A stretch of DNA of 64,000 nt from Bog-159 sp963738345 (GTDB lineage: Bacteria; Acidobacteriota; Terriglobia; Bryobacterales; Bryobacteraceae): the NCBI GenBank assembly GCA_963738345.1, contig CAVTWI010000002.1, forward strand, positions 558,001 to 622,000. The letters are read 5' to 3'. Positions 18,296-26,697 of the stretch are shown piece after piece. A program made the position numbers and the translations under genes. How positions within the stretch are numbered: the stretch's first letter is position 1; each line of letters starts with the position of its first letter. A model generated the notes under the pieces. The model did no database searches and had not been told where the DNA came from. It worked only from the letters and a program-made list of their open reading frames with translations.

Positions 18296-19005
18296 TCCTC
18301 CAAATGTTCTGCCACAAATGCGGTACACAAGTCAGTCCGGATGTACAGTTTTGTCCCACATGCGGGGCCTCGCTGGCGGCGGGCGACCCCGGTCTGGCCG
18401 GTGCGCTAGTGGTTCCGTGGACGCCGCCGGCCGCGGTGAACGTGAGCGCAAGCCGGTGGATAGGCGAAGGCTGGGCCTTGGTTACGGCGGACCTGGGAAA
18501 TTACGTCTTGATGGCCCTGGTATTCACCTTGCTGAGTTCGGCCGTGCCGGTGATTCTGCAAGGGCCGCTGATCGCCGGTTTCCATATTTTCACCATGAAA
18601 AAGCTGATGGGCAGGCGGGCCGAGTTCGCTGACCTTTTTATCGGATTCAACTATTTCGTTCCCACTTTAGTGGCTTCGCTGGTGATCGGACTGTTTGTGT
18701 TTTTTGGAACGCTGCTGTGCATAATCCCGGGTCTGGTGGTGGCCGCGATGTACAAGTTCACGTACTTGTTCATTGTGGATAAGCGCATGGATTTTTGGCC
18801 CGCTATGCAGGCCAGCCACGAGATTGTGAAGCGCGATTACGTCGGGTTCACATTGTTTCTGGTGCTGCTGACGCTGGTAAATATCCTGGGCGTGCTCTGC
18901 TGCATCGTGGGGGTGTTCGTGACCATACCGGTGACTTTCGCGGCCATAACCGTCGCGTACAAAGAGATTGTTGGATTGGAACCGCGGACGCTGGATGCAT
19001 TGTGA
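18292..19005 (+). CDS. Zinc-ribbon membrane protein
   Basis: 237 residues from ATG 18292; an ATG at 18304 is an alternative. The N-terminus is a zinc ribbon, CHKCGTQVSPDVQFCPTCG. After a linker come about five hydrophobic helices with glycine- and proline-rich turns (LLCIIPGLVVAAMYKFTYLFI), like the DUF975/glycerophosphoryl-diester-phosphodiesterase membrane-domain type. The function is unknown. It sits between a GT9 enzyme and DUF2752 with overlapping ends, so it belongs to the same transcript. Confidence 0.8.
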   Translation: MILQMFCHKCGTQVSPDVQFCPTCGASLAAGDPGLAGALVVPWTPPAAVNVSASRWIGEGWALVTADLGNYVLMALVFTLLSSAVPVILQGPLIAGFHIFTMKKLMGRRAEFADLFIGFNYFVPTLVASLVIGLFVFFGTLLCIIPGLVVAAMYKFTYLFIVDKRMDFWPAMQASHEIVKRDYVGFTLFLVLLTLVNILGVLCCIVGVFVTIPVTFAAITVAYKEIVGLEPRTLDAL

Positions 19006-19325
19006 GTTTTTCGATGGTAAGCCGCGTGATGGTGGCGGCAGCACTCTTCGCAGCGCTGTGGTATGGCAGGGTGCCGGCGCATCCGGCGGTGCGGCTATGC
19101 GGATTCTACTGGCTGACGGGACGGCCGTGCCCGCTGTGCGGAATGACGCGGGCGCTGTTCGCGCTGGCCAAAGGGCAGTGGAGCGAGGCGGTCCAATTCA
19201 ACGCGCTCGCGCCGCTGGGTTTCGCGATGCTGTTCGCGCTGTTTTGGCATGGCCGGGTGCGACAGTGGATTTGGACGGGGGGCGCGGCGGCTTTCGCGGT
19301 TTATGGTGTGTGGCGGGTGTTTTAA
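19002..19325 (+). CDS. DUF2752 membrane protein
   Basis: 107 residues from GTG 19002, overlapping the previous stop (GTGA). The family core LTGRPCPLCGMTRALFALAKG is present with both cysteines, followed by FNALAPLGF. Two to three helices are predicted by hydrophobicity. The function of DUF2752 is unknown. Its last bases overlap the convergent glnD stop by 4 bases. Confidence 0.88.
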   Translation: MSFSMVSRVMVAAALFAALWYGRVPAHPAVRLCGFYWLTGRPCPLCGMTRALFALAKGQWSEAVQFNALAPLGFAMLFALFWHGRVRQWIWTGGAAAFAVYGVWRVF

Positions 19326-21733
19326 GCTATGCCACCACAAGCGCGGCTCAGCGATTCACTTAACTTTTCAATTTGGGCGGGATCCGGCTTGTGGCCGGCG
19401 GAAGTGACGTAGAAGACGTCGATAGCCTTGTGTGCTTCGGTATCGATCAGGACTACTTCGATGTTGCACCCGGCGACGGAGATGGCGGCGGCCAGATCAT
19501 AAAGCAGGCCGGGACGGTCCTGCGCCACGATCTCGATGAGGGTGGCGCTGTCGGAGGCGCTGGAATTGAAAGAGACGGCTGACTGCACTTGCGAGTTGCG
19601 GCTGGGGGGGGCCGGCTTGGGGCGATTTTGCAGCAACTGGCGGACATCCAGGCGGCCCAACACCACGCGCTCCACGGTCAGGCGGAGGCGGTCGATCTCG
19701 GTGGAATTGAGTTCCAGCGCGCGCATGGGATCGGCGAAGGTGAAGGTATCGACCACGGTGCCCTGGCTATTCGAAAATGCCTCCGCCTTCAGAATATTCA
19801 TGCCGAAGCTGGAGAGCGTGCCGGCCACTGAGGCGAATAGGAAAGGGCGGTCGCCGGTGACTAATGTCAGGCGCCAAGCGGCCTCCGGCTTTTCGAGTGA
19901 CACGGCGACGCCGCGCTGACGGAAGAGCGCGTCCAACTTCAAGTGAGCGTCGATATCATCGGCGGTGTGGGTGCGGGCGTAGCGCACCGGAAGGCCGGCG
20001 AGAAAGGCGCGGCGGTCCGGGTCGTCGGACGATTCGCTGGGGATACGTTCGGTTTCGAGTTCACGGGTGAGTTCGTCGTAAGTGAGCAGGTAGAGTTGCC
20101 ACAAGACTTCGGCGCGCCAGGGCGTCATCGCAGTTGGGTTAACGGCGCTGATATCTGCGTAGGTCATCAGGGTCAGGGCCTTGAGGCGTTCGACGGTTTC
20201 GACGCGCCCAGCCATGAGGCGGGCGGTGGCCGGGTCCTGCAAATCGCGCGAGGTCATGACGGCCGACATTTCGAGATGGCGGCGGATCAGGAAGGCGACC
20301 GTGTCACGCTCGGCGCGGGGCATACCGATGCGTTCCAGAGCCGGCTCGGCGGCGCGCGCGGACAACTCAGCGTGGGCTCCGTCTCCGCTTCCTTTGCCTA
20401 CGTCGTGGAACAGCAGGGCGCAGAGCAGCAGGGCGGGATCTTCAAGCTCGGCGAGCAGATCGGTGTAACGCTTCACGGCGGGTTCGCGGTTGCCACGCAG
20501 ACCGGCCAGCACTTGCAGGGTGACGAGGGTGTGCTCATCGACTGTGTAGCGATGGTAGAAGTCGCGAATGACCAGGTTTTCGATTTGGGCGACTTCGGGA
20601 AAGACGGCGCGCAGAACGCAGGTGTCATGCATGCCGCGCACGGCTTCGGCGGCGTAGGGTAACGAAAGGATCTCGCGCAGCGCGGGCCATACAGGCCGGG
20701 TGGAAAACCAATCGCGCATCTGGGGGGCGACGGCGGTGACACGCTCTTCGGTTTCGGTTGAGGGACGGATGCCGTGGCGGGCCACAAATTGGAACAGGCG
20801 CAAGACGAGGTCGGGATCGGCCTGCAGGCCTTGGGGCACGCGCAGGTGAACGCGTTCGCGGGCTACGCTGAAATCCGCATTAGAGAGGCGCGTGCGCCAG
20901 TCCTTGAACTGGGTGAAGAGGGAACTGTTCTGGGCCTCGCTGAGTTCGAGTTCGCGGACGGCTGCGCGATACAGATCGCGGGCGTGGCGGAAATAGTCGC
21001 GCATCCACTGCGCGGGACCGGGGGCGCCGAACCATTCGGCAGCCTGCTCTTGAGCGTCGAAGGTGAGGGCGTTATTGTCGCGGCCGGCGAGCGAGTGCAG
21101 GAAGCAGCGGAGCCGCGCCATGAATAGGAAAGCGGGCTCGATGGCGGGCGCTTCGACGCCGCGGATCTGGGCCAGCCAGCGCACCAGTTGATAATCGCGG
21201 AGGCCGCCCGGCGTATCTTTGATGTTGGGTTCGAGGTGATAGTAGGTGTTCTGATATTTCTGGTGGCGTTCGCGGGTAAGTCGGGTGAGATTGCGCGTCA
21301 GGGGATCGCGCTGGGCGTGCAGGAAGCGGGGCAGGCGTTCGGCGAAGCGGGCATAGAGGGCGCGATCGCCGGCGAGGTAGCGCTGGTCGAGAAGGCTGAC
21401 GTTCAGCTCGATATTTTGATCGTGCAGTTCGGCGCATTCCTCCGGCGTGCGCACGGAATGGCTCAGGCGCAGGCCGGAATCCCAAAGTGTCTGGAGGAAG
21501 GCGGAGATAGGTTCGGGCGCGTTCTGCACCATGCCGCTGTTCTCGACGAGCAGCAGCAGATCTACATCTGAATAGGGGAACAGGTGGCGCCGGCCGTAGC
21601 CGCCTACGGCGAGTAAAGTCATGCCAGCGGGAAAGGCCGGCCACAAGCGATCGCGCGCGGAACTTTCGACCATGCCGTCGACCAGCGCGGTGCGTTCCGC
21701 TAAAGCCCTGATGGGGTCCTTACAGGGCGGCAT
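19322..21733 (-). CDS. glnD: Bifunctional PII uridylyltransferase/uridylyl-removing enzyme GlnD
   Basis: About 803 residues from ATG 21733 (a GTG at 21739 is the alternative). Domain order: nucleotidyltransferase (LLAVGGYGRRHLFPYSDVD), linker, HD domain (ALLFHDVGKGSGDGAHAELS) and two C-terminal ACT domains (LVTGDRPFLFASVAG; IVAQDRPGLLYDLAAAIS). It modifies and demodifies PII in response to glutamine. It is shorter than the E. coli enzyme (890), with a reduced N-terminus. The start overlaps glnB, and the order amtB-glnB-glnD groups sensor, signal protein and transporter. A C8 tract (top-strand G8 at 19614-19621) is in frame. Confidence 0.95.
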   Translation of the reverse strand: MPPCKDPIRALAERTALVDGMVESSARDRLWPAFPAGMTLLAVGGYGRRHLFPYSDVDLLLLVENSGMVQNAPEPISAFLQTLWDSGLRLSHSVRTPEECAELHDQNIELNVSLLDQRYLAGDRALYARFAERLPRFLHAQRDPLTRNLTRLTRERHQKYQNTYYHLEPNIKDTPGGLRDYQLVRWLAQIRGVEAPAIEPAFLFMARLRCFLHSLAGRDNNALTFDAQEQAAEWFGAPGPAQWMRDYFRHARDLYRAAVRELELSEAQNSSLFTQFKDWRTRLSNADFSVARERVHLRVPQGLQADPDLVLRLFQFVARHGIRPSTETEERVTAVAPQMRDWFSTRPVWPALREILSLPYAAEAVRGMHDTCVLRAVFPEVAQIENLVIRDFYHRYTVDEHTLVTLQVLAGLRGNREPAVKRYTDLLAELEDPALLLCALLFHDVGKGSGDGAHAELSARAAEPALERIGMPRAERDTVAFLIRRHLEMSAVMTSRDLQDPATARLMAGRVETVERLKALTLMTYADISAVNPTAMTPWRAEVLWQLYLLTYDELTRELETERIPSESSDDPDRRAFLAGLPVRYARTHTADDIDAHLKLDALFRQRGVAVSLEKPEAAWRLTLVTGDRPFLFASVAGTLSSFGMNILKAEAFSNSQGTVVDTFTFADPMRALELNSTEIDRLRLTVERVVLGRLDVRQLLQNRPKPAPPSRNSQVQSAVSFNSSASDSATLIEIVAQDRPGLLYDLAAAISVAGCNIEVVLIDTEAHKAIDVFYVTSAGHKPDPAQIEKLSESLSRACGGIA

Positions 21734-22058
21734 CTCCACGATCGTCGTTCCGAATCCTTATCGCCTCCGCCACGTCGTAAACGAATATTTTGCCGTCACC
21801 GATTTTGCCTGTACGCGCGGCGGCGGTCAGGGTCTTGAGCAATTCCTCGCTGCGGTCATCGCTCACGACGACTTCAATTTTGAGTTTAGGCAGCAGGTCA
21901 ACGGTATACTCGCGCCCGCGGTAGACCTCTTTGTGTCCTTTTTGGCGGCCATGGCCGCGCACTTCGCTGATGGTCATGCCATCGACGCCGATACCTGCCA
22001 GCGCCTCTTTAACTTCGTCCAGCTTAAATGGCTGGATAATGGCCTCGATTTTTTTCAT
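21720..22058 (-). CDS. glnB: Nitrogen regulatory protein PII
   Basis: 112 residues from ATG 22058 with GGAAG nine bases upstream; a GTG at 22064 overlaps the amtB stop but gives a non-canonical N-terminus. The start MKKIEAIIQPFKLDEVKEAL, the T-loop with the uridylylated Tyr in RGREYTVD, and the B-loop TGKIGDGKIF are intact. It binds ATP/ADP and 2-oxoglutarate and controls AmtB, glutamine synthetase and transcription. It lies between amtB and glnD in one operon, so GlnB/GlnK naming is arbitrary. Confidence 0.96.
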   Translation of the reverse strand: MKKIEAIIQPFKLDEVKEALAGIGVDGMTISEVRGHGRQKGHKEVYRGREYTVDLLPKLKIEVVVSDDRSEELLKTLTAAARTGKIGDGKIFVYDVAEAIRIRNDDRGDAAL

Positions 22059-22060
22059 AA

Positions 22061-23455
22061 TCACGCTTCCAGAATGTAGCCTTCTTCGCCGTGCATGGAC
22101 AAATCCAAACCTTCCATTTCCTGCGACTGGGTGACGCGCAAACCGATCAACAGATCGCAGACCTTCAGTATCGCCAATGTGCCGGCGATGGCCAAGGCCC
22201 AGGCGATGGCGATGCCGATGAACTGATTCCAGATCTGGGTGGGGTTGCCGTCGACCAGGCCCAATGGTCCCTTAATGGTGTTGTTGACTTGGGTGGTTGC
22301 GAAGACTCCGGTCAGCACGGCGCCGAGAGTGCCGCCGCAGCCATGGACGCCGAATGCGTCGAGGGAGTCATCATAGCCCAATTTTTGTTTGACCACCGCG
22401 ACCATGAAGTAACAGAAGATTCCGGCGACAAATCCGATCAGCAGCGCGGGGAAGGGCTGCACGAATCCGGAGGCCGGGGTGATGGCGACCAATCCGGCAA
22501 CGCAACCGGAGATGCCGCCGAGGACGCTCGGTTTGCCGGACATGCGCCATTCGACGAGCACCCATCCAAGGGCGGCGGCCGCGGCGGCGAAATGCGTAGC
22601 CACAAAAGCGCTGGTGGCCAGACTGGAGGCGGCCAGGGCGCTACCGGCATTGAAGCCGAACCAGCCGACCCAGAGCAGACAGGCGCCGATGAAGCTGATG
22701 ACCAGGCTATGCGGCTTCATGCCCTCGTGGGGATAGCCGAGGCGTTTGCCGAGATACAGCGCGGTGACCAGAGCCGATACTCCGGAGGTGATGTGGACGA
22801 CGGTGCCGCCGGCGAAATCGAGGCAGGGGATCTTGCCGCCGAGAGACGCGTTGAGCCACCCGCCTTTGCCCCACACCATATGCGCCATCGGGAAGTAAAC
22901 CACCAACATCCATAAGACCATGAAGAGGAGCATGGCGCTGAACTTCATGCGTTCGGCAAAAGCGCCGGAGATGAGGGCGGGGGTGATGACGGCGAACATC
23001 AACTGATAGATCATGAACGTTTGATGCGGGATGGTGCCGGCGTAATCGGCGTTGGGAGCGCTGCCTACACCGTGGAGAAAGAGGTAACGCAGATCGCCGA
23101 TGAAGGGCAAGCCTTCGCCGAAGGCCAAGCTGTAGCCGACTACGGCCCACAGGACAGTGACGACGGCCATGAGGATGAAGCTTTGCATCATAGTGCCGAG
23201 GACGTTTTTACGGCGCACGAGGCCGCCATAAAAGAGTGCCAAGCCGGGGCCCGTCATCATGAGGACCAGCGCGGCGCTCATGAGCATCCAGGCGTTGTCA
23301 CCGGCGCTTTGGGCCGACCGGGTAGCGGCTTCGAGGGCGGTAATGCGGGCTTGCATATCAGCGGTATTCTGCGCCCATGCCGCAACGGGCAAGAGTGTCA
23401 ACAGAGACAGGTATTTCGCCAGGGATATTCTCCAATGGGAGGTGTCGAGCCACAC
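22061..23455 (-). CDS. amtB: Ammonium transporter Amt
   Basis: 464 residues from GTG 23455. A signal-like leader (YLSLLTLLPVAAWAQ) is followed by a short coiled segment and eleven helices. Family signatures are ALFYGGLVRRKNVLGTMMQ, DFAGGTVVHITSG with the first pore His, and FGVHGCGGTLGAVLTGVFA with the second. It conducts ammonium and is blocked by PII, encoded immediately downstream. No clear sigma54 promoter was found in the 125-base gap upstream. Confidence 0.95.
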   Translation of the reverse strand: MWLDTSHWRISLAKYLSLLTLLPVAAWAQNTADMQARITALEAATRSAQSAGDNAWMLMSAALVLMMTGPGLALFYGGLVRRKNVLGTMMQSFILMAVVTVLWAVVGYSLAFGEGLPFIGDLRYLFLHGVGSAPNADYAGTIPHQTFMIYQLMFAVITPALISGAFAERMKFSAMLLFMVLWMLVVYFPMAHMVWGKGGWLNASLGGKIPCLDFAGGTVVHITSGVSALVTALYLGKRLGYPHEGMKPHSLVISFIGACLLWVGWFGFNAGSALAASSLATSAFVATHFAAAAAALGWVLVEWRMSGKPSVLGGISGCVAGLVAITPASGFVQPFPALLIGFVAGIFCYFMVAVVKQKLGYDDSLDAFGVHGCGGTLGAVLTGVFATTQVNNTIKGPLGLVDGNPTQIWNQFIGIAIAWALAIAGTLAILKVCDLLIGLRVTQSQEMEGLDLSMHGEEGYILEA

Positions 23456-23580
23456 AACTCTTACATTACATTGTGCACCGGTGATTGGAGCGACCCAAGC
23501 GGAACATTTCTATTGGGGTGATTGAAATTTTCTATGTCGGAACGGAAGGGGGCCGACTATGGTCCGTTTGCCGTGAAGAG

Positions 23581-24159
23581 TCAGGGCTCCATTCTAGACA
23601 ATGACGTCCATTCAGTCTCAAATGCCTCCCGCCACTCGCAGAGAATCTGATAATAACGGTCCGCCGGAATCCAGACATCGCGGAGGGTTAAGGGATCGTG
23701 AAGCCAACCCTCACTACATTTGAAAGCTACCAGTCGCACGCGGTCACCGACGTCGAATTGCAGAATGTAGCTACCGTCATCGAAGGCTTCGTCGCCGTCC
23801 GGTGCCCAAACAAGACCATGCGCATAGATAAGATGGCGGAATTGCTCAAGAGGCAGGCCGAAGTACTGGTCCTTCGGATGATCATTATAGATGCCACCCC
23901 GGAATGCATCCGCGATTTTGCCCGGTTCCAATTCGCCGGCAAAGGGAGCTGTATGAACGCCGCGGCGCGCTATCCGATTTTCAACTTCGTCGAACGAGTT
24001 GGCGAGCAGCGTCGCGTCCGACTTATAAACACCGTAGCGATTCCCCCCGACATGGATTAGAAAACAGCCAAGGGCACGCAAACCGCGGCTGGCATACGCT
24101 GCGGTTATTAAAGATTCCACTGCGAAACTGCGAGGATCGCCGACAAGCATCATGCCCAT
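23581..24159 (-). CDS. Immunity protein Imm42-like
   Basis: 192 residues from ATG 24159; GTG 24174 and ATG 24153 are alternatives and none has a clear ribosome site. The beginning MMLVGDPRSFAVESLI and the later blocks GGIYNDHPKDQYFG, DDGSYILQFDVGDRVRLVAFKC and ADRYYQIL resemble the Imm42 immunity family of polymorphic toxin systems. No toxin, Rhs/WXG secretion gene or other immunity gene is adjacent: amtB lies downstream and an old yellow enzyme upstream. If the family call is right, it is an orphan antidote. Assignment is from memory of the family pattern. Confidence 0.6.
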   Translation of the reverse strand: MGMMLVGDPRSFAVESLITAAYASRGLRALGCFLIHVGGNRYGVYKSDATLLANSFDEVENRIARRGVHTAPFAGELEPGKIADAFRGGIYNDHPKDQYFGLPLEQFRHLIYAHGLVWAPDGDEAFDDGSYILQFDVGDRVRLVAFKCSEGWLHDPLTLRDVWIPADRYYQILCEWREAFETEWTSLSRMEP

Positions 24160-24268
24160 GTTAAACGCTGGCACCGGAAACAGGAGTTATGGCGTCCGCA
24201 CCAGGCCAGCAAACTCACGCAGCGCTGCTCGGATTTCTCGATAGGCGCGCGCGGATTTGAAATGTCCA

Positions 24269-25333
24269 TCAGGCGAAGGCGCGGCCATATTGTTTGGGGG
24301 CGGCGACGGTGGCGCCCAGCGCTTTGGCGGCGTGGAGGGGCCAGTAGGGATCGCGCAGCATTTCGCGGGCGAGCAGGACGATGTCGGCCCGGCCGGAGCG
24401 GATGATGCCGTCGGCTTGTTGGGGATCGGTGATCATGCCGACAGCGCCGGTGAGTACGCCGGAATCGCGTTTGACCCTTTCGGCGAAGGGTGTCTGGTAG
24501 GCGGGGCCGGGCACGATCTTGGCGTTGGGGACGACGCCGCCGGAGGAGCAATCGATGAGGTCGACGCCGAGGGGTTGGAGTCGGCGGGCGAGTGCGACGG
24601 AGTCTTCCAGTTGCCAGCCATTATCCACCCAATCGATGGCGGAGATACGCAGAAAGAGGGGGAGGGATTCGGGCCATACCGCGCGGATAGCGGCGGTCAC
24701 TTCGAGGGCAAAACGGATGCGTCCTGCGAAGGCGCCACCATACTGATCGGTGCGGTGGTTGGTGAGAGGGGACAGGAATTCGTTGATGAGATAGCCGTGG
24801 GCGGCGTGGATCTCGATGACCTGGAATCCGGCGGCTAGGGCGCGGTGGGCGGCGGCGGCGAAGGCTTCGACTATGGCGGCGATTTGGGCGGGAGTCAGTT
24901 CGGCGGGGGCGGGATCGGCGGGGTGGAAGGGGATGGGGCTAGCGGAGACGGTGGGCCATCCACCCTCGGCTTCGGGTATGGCGGCGCCGCCTTCCCATGG
25001 CGAGCGGGTGCTGCCTTTGCGTCCGGCGTGGGCAAGTTGGATACCGGCTACGGCTCCCTGGCTGTGGATGAACTTGACGATGCGGGCGAGGGGGGCGATG
25101 TGGTCGTCACGATAGATGCCGAGGTCGGCGGGGGAGATCCGACCGGCGGCTTCGACGGCCGTGGCTTCGGTGAGGACGAGGCCGGCACCGCCCACGGCGC
25201 GGGACCCGAGATGGACCATATGCCAATCGTTGGCCAGGCCGTCGTCGCAAGAATACTCGCACATAGGGGAGACGGCGATCCGGTTGCGGAACGTGACGCC
25301 GCGGATGGTAAGAGGAGAGAACAGATCGGACAT
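24269..25333 (-). CDS. NADH:flavin oxidoreductase, old yellow enzyme (YqjM/NamA type)
   Basis: 354 residues from ATG 25333 with AAAGGA five bases upstream. The thermophilic-like OYE class is shown by SPMCEYSC with the modulating Cys, LVLTEATAVEAAGRI, the substrate-binding His pair in EIHAAHGYLINEFLSP, and TDQYGGAFAGR. FMN-binding residues at the end are in ADIVLLAREMLRDPYW. It reduces activated C=C bonds of enones or nitro compounds with NAD(P)H. It is flanked by unrelated genes in the same direction. Confidence 0.93.
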   Translation of the reverse strand: MSDLFSPLTIRGVTFRNRIAVSPMCEYSCDDGLANDWHMVHLGSRAVGGAGLVLTEATAVEAAGRISPADLGIYRDDHIAPLARIVKFIHSQGAVAGIQLAHAGRKGSTRSPWEGGAAIPEAEGGWPTVSASPIPFHPADPAPAELTPAQIAAIVEAFAAAAHRALAAGFQVIEIHAAHGYLINEFLSPLTNHRTDQYGGAFAGRIRFALEVTAAIRAVWPESLPLFLRISAIDWVDNGWQLEDSVALARRLQPLGVDLIDCSSGGVVPNAKIVPGPAYQTPFAERVKRDSGVLTGAVGMITDPQQADGIIRSGRADIVLLAREMLRDPYWPLHAAKALGATVAAPKQYGRAFA

Positions 25334-25432
25334 ATCCTTTTGATGCAAACAAAGCCTAAGGGGATGGAAATAAAGGGCTCGCTTGGCTCGCCGGGGCGCC
25401 GCGGTTAATTCACGCGCGCCGCCGGTATGCGA

Positions 25433-26050
25433 CTAGCTTAGGATGGCGAGCATGGCGGGATCGGCGCGGATGGGCTCGGATTCGAGCCACTGGGGTTCGA
25501 TGATGGCGCCCGCGGCAACTATCAGAGCAACGACTTCGCGCTGTTTGCCGTGGCTCCCGGCGGGCGGGTTGTAGCAACCGTGGATGGCCCAGCCCAAGGG
25601 CGGCGAATTATATTTTTCATCCTTGAGGTTCAGGGGGGAGTTTGCGATCAGCTTGGCGGCCAAGCGCTCCTCGCCGAGCAGCGCGGCCCAATGCAGCGCG
25701 GTTTCGCCAAAGATTCCTCGCAGGTCAGGTCGGGCGCCGGCATCCAGCAGGCGCAGAGCGACATCTTCCGCGGCGAGGCTGGCGGCTCCGATCAGGGGGG
25801 TGTCTCCCTTGCCATTTCGCTGGAAATCGAGATCCGCTCCGGCGTGAATGAGCGCCTCGACGAGCGGCAATTCCTTGCCCTTTTTCAGAGTGCCGTCGAA
25901 GAGCATATCTGAGATGTAGTGGAGCGGGTGGGTAAGGAGCGAGCCGCCGGCGCCCCACTTCACCAGCGCGTTGGCGCGGGACGGATCCGCCGCGAGCAAT
26001 TGGCGTAAGGCTTCCGCGTCTCCGCGCTGGATGGCTGCCTTTACATCCAT
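25433..26050 (-). CDS. Ankyrin repeat protein
   Basis: 205 residues with about four ankyrin units: AEALRQLLAADPSRANALV, LVEALIHAGADLDFQ then GDTPLIGAASLAAEDVALRLL, and GETALHWAALLGEERLAAKLI. No signal peptide or catalytic domain is present, so it is probably a cytoplasmic protein-binding scaffold. It follows the DinB gene with a 22-base gap containing a G8 tract (26064-26071), and may be co-transcribed with it. Confidence 0.88.
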   Translation of the reverse strand: MDVKAAIQRGDAEALRQLLAADPSRANALVKWGAGGSLLTHPLHYISDMLFDGTLKKGKELPLVEALIHAGADLDFQRNGKGDTPLIGAASLAAEDVALRLLDAGARPDLRGIFGETALHWAALLGEERLAAKLIANSPLNLKDEKYNSPPLGWAIHGCYNPPAGSHGKQREVVALIVAAGAIIEPQWLESEPIRADPAMLAILS

Positions 26051-26072
26051 TGGTACACCGGTTGGGGGGGGC

Positions 26073-26624
26073 TCATCGCGCTGCCTGTGCCAACTGCATG
26101 GATGCGATGCGCTCGTCCATTTGGCGGGTGAGGTGCGGCGTGATGCCGAGCAGGCGCTCGACTAGCATCAACTGGGCGCGGTGGTGCATCTCGTGTTCCT
26201 TGGGAGAGATGAGCATTTCGAAACGCGATTTCACGGGGGGCTGCATGCCTTCGGGAAAAGTGACCTGCTCGGCCAGGAAAGCGTCGGATGCGCCTTCGAG
26301 CACCTTGGCGAAGTTCTCGCCTTCGGTGCGCAGGAGTTCGAGAATCTGGGCCTTGGTGCGCGGCGTTTGCTCTTCGGCTTGCAACTTAGCGCGCACGGCA
26401 AAGAAATCGAAGCCAACCATAGTGTTGCGGTGTTCGACTGCGTGGATCTGTTCCGGCACGCGCGTGGTTACGGCAATGTGGACGAGGGTTTCGGCTACCG
26501 AGCGGCATGCCGGCGCGGGGCGAAAGCCGTAGTGCTCTTCGGGAATTTCTTCCGCGATGGTGATGGTATTATTGCGGACCGTGCGGAACGATCGCGCGAG
26601 TTCTTTTGCGCCGTAATAAGTCAT
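26073..26624 (-). CDS. DinB family protein
   Basis: 183 residues, a four-helix DinB/YfiT-like bundle. Candidate metal ligands are the His in ETLVHIAVTTRV and the later pair in ISPKEHEMHHRAQLMLVERLLG. Members bind nickel or zinc and some are thiol-dependent transferases. The substrate is unknown. It lies just upstream of the ankyrin gene and is divergent from the enolase-superfamily gene at 26698. Confidence 0.88.
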   Translation of the reverse strand: MTYYGAKELARSFRTVRNNTITIAEEIPEEHYGFRPAPACRSVAETLVHIAVTTRVPEQIHAVEHRNTMVGFDFFAVRAKLQAEEQTPRTKAQILELLRTEGENFAKVLEGASDAFLAEQVTFPEGMQPPVKSRFEMLISPKEHEMHHRAQLMLVERLLGITPHLTRQMDERIASMQLAQAAR

Positions 26625-26697
26625 ATGGGATTCTGTTCTCCTGAGTGATTAAAGACTAGTGTATCGCTGTATTGAAGCCGCATGCTAGATTAGCCTC

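Noticed and set aside
23456..23580. Sigma54 promoter for amtB
   Set aside because: No GG-N10-GC element could be placed in the gap.
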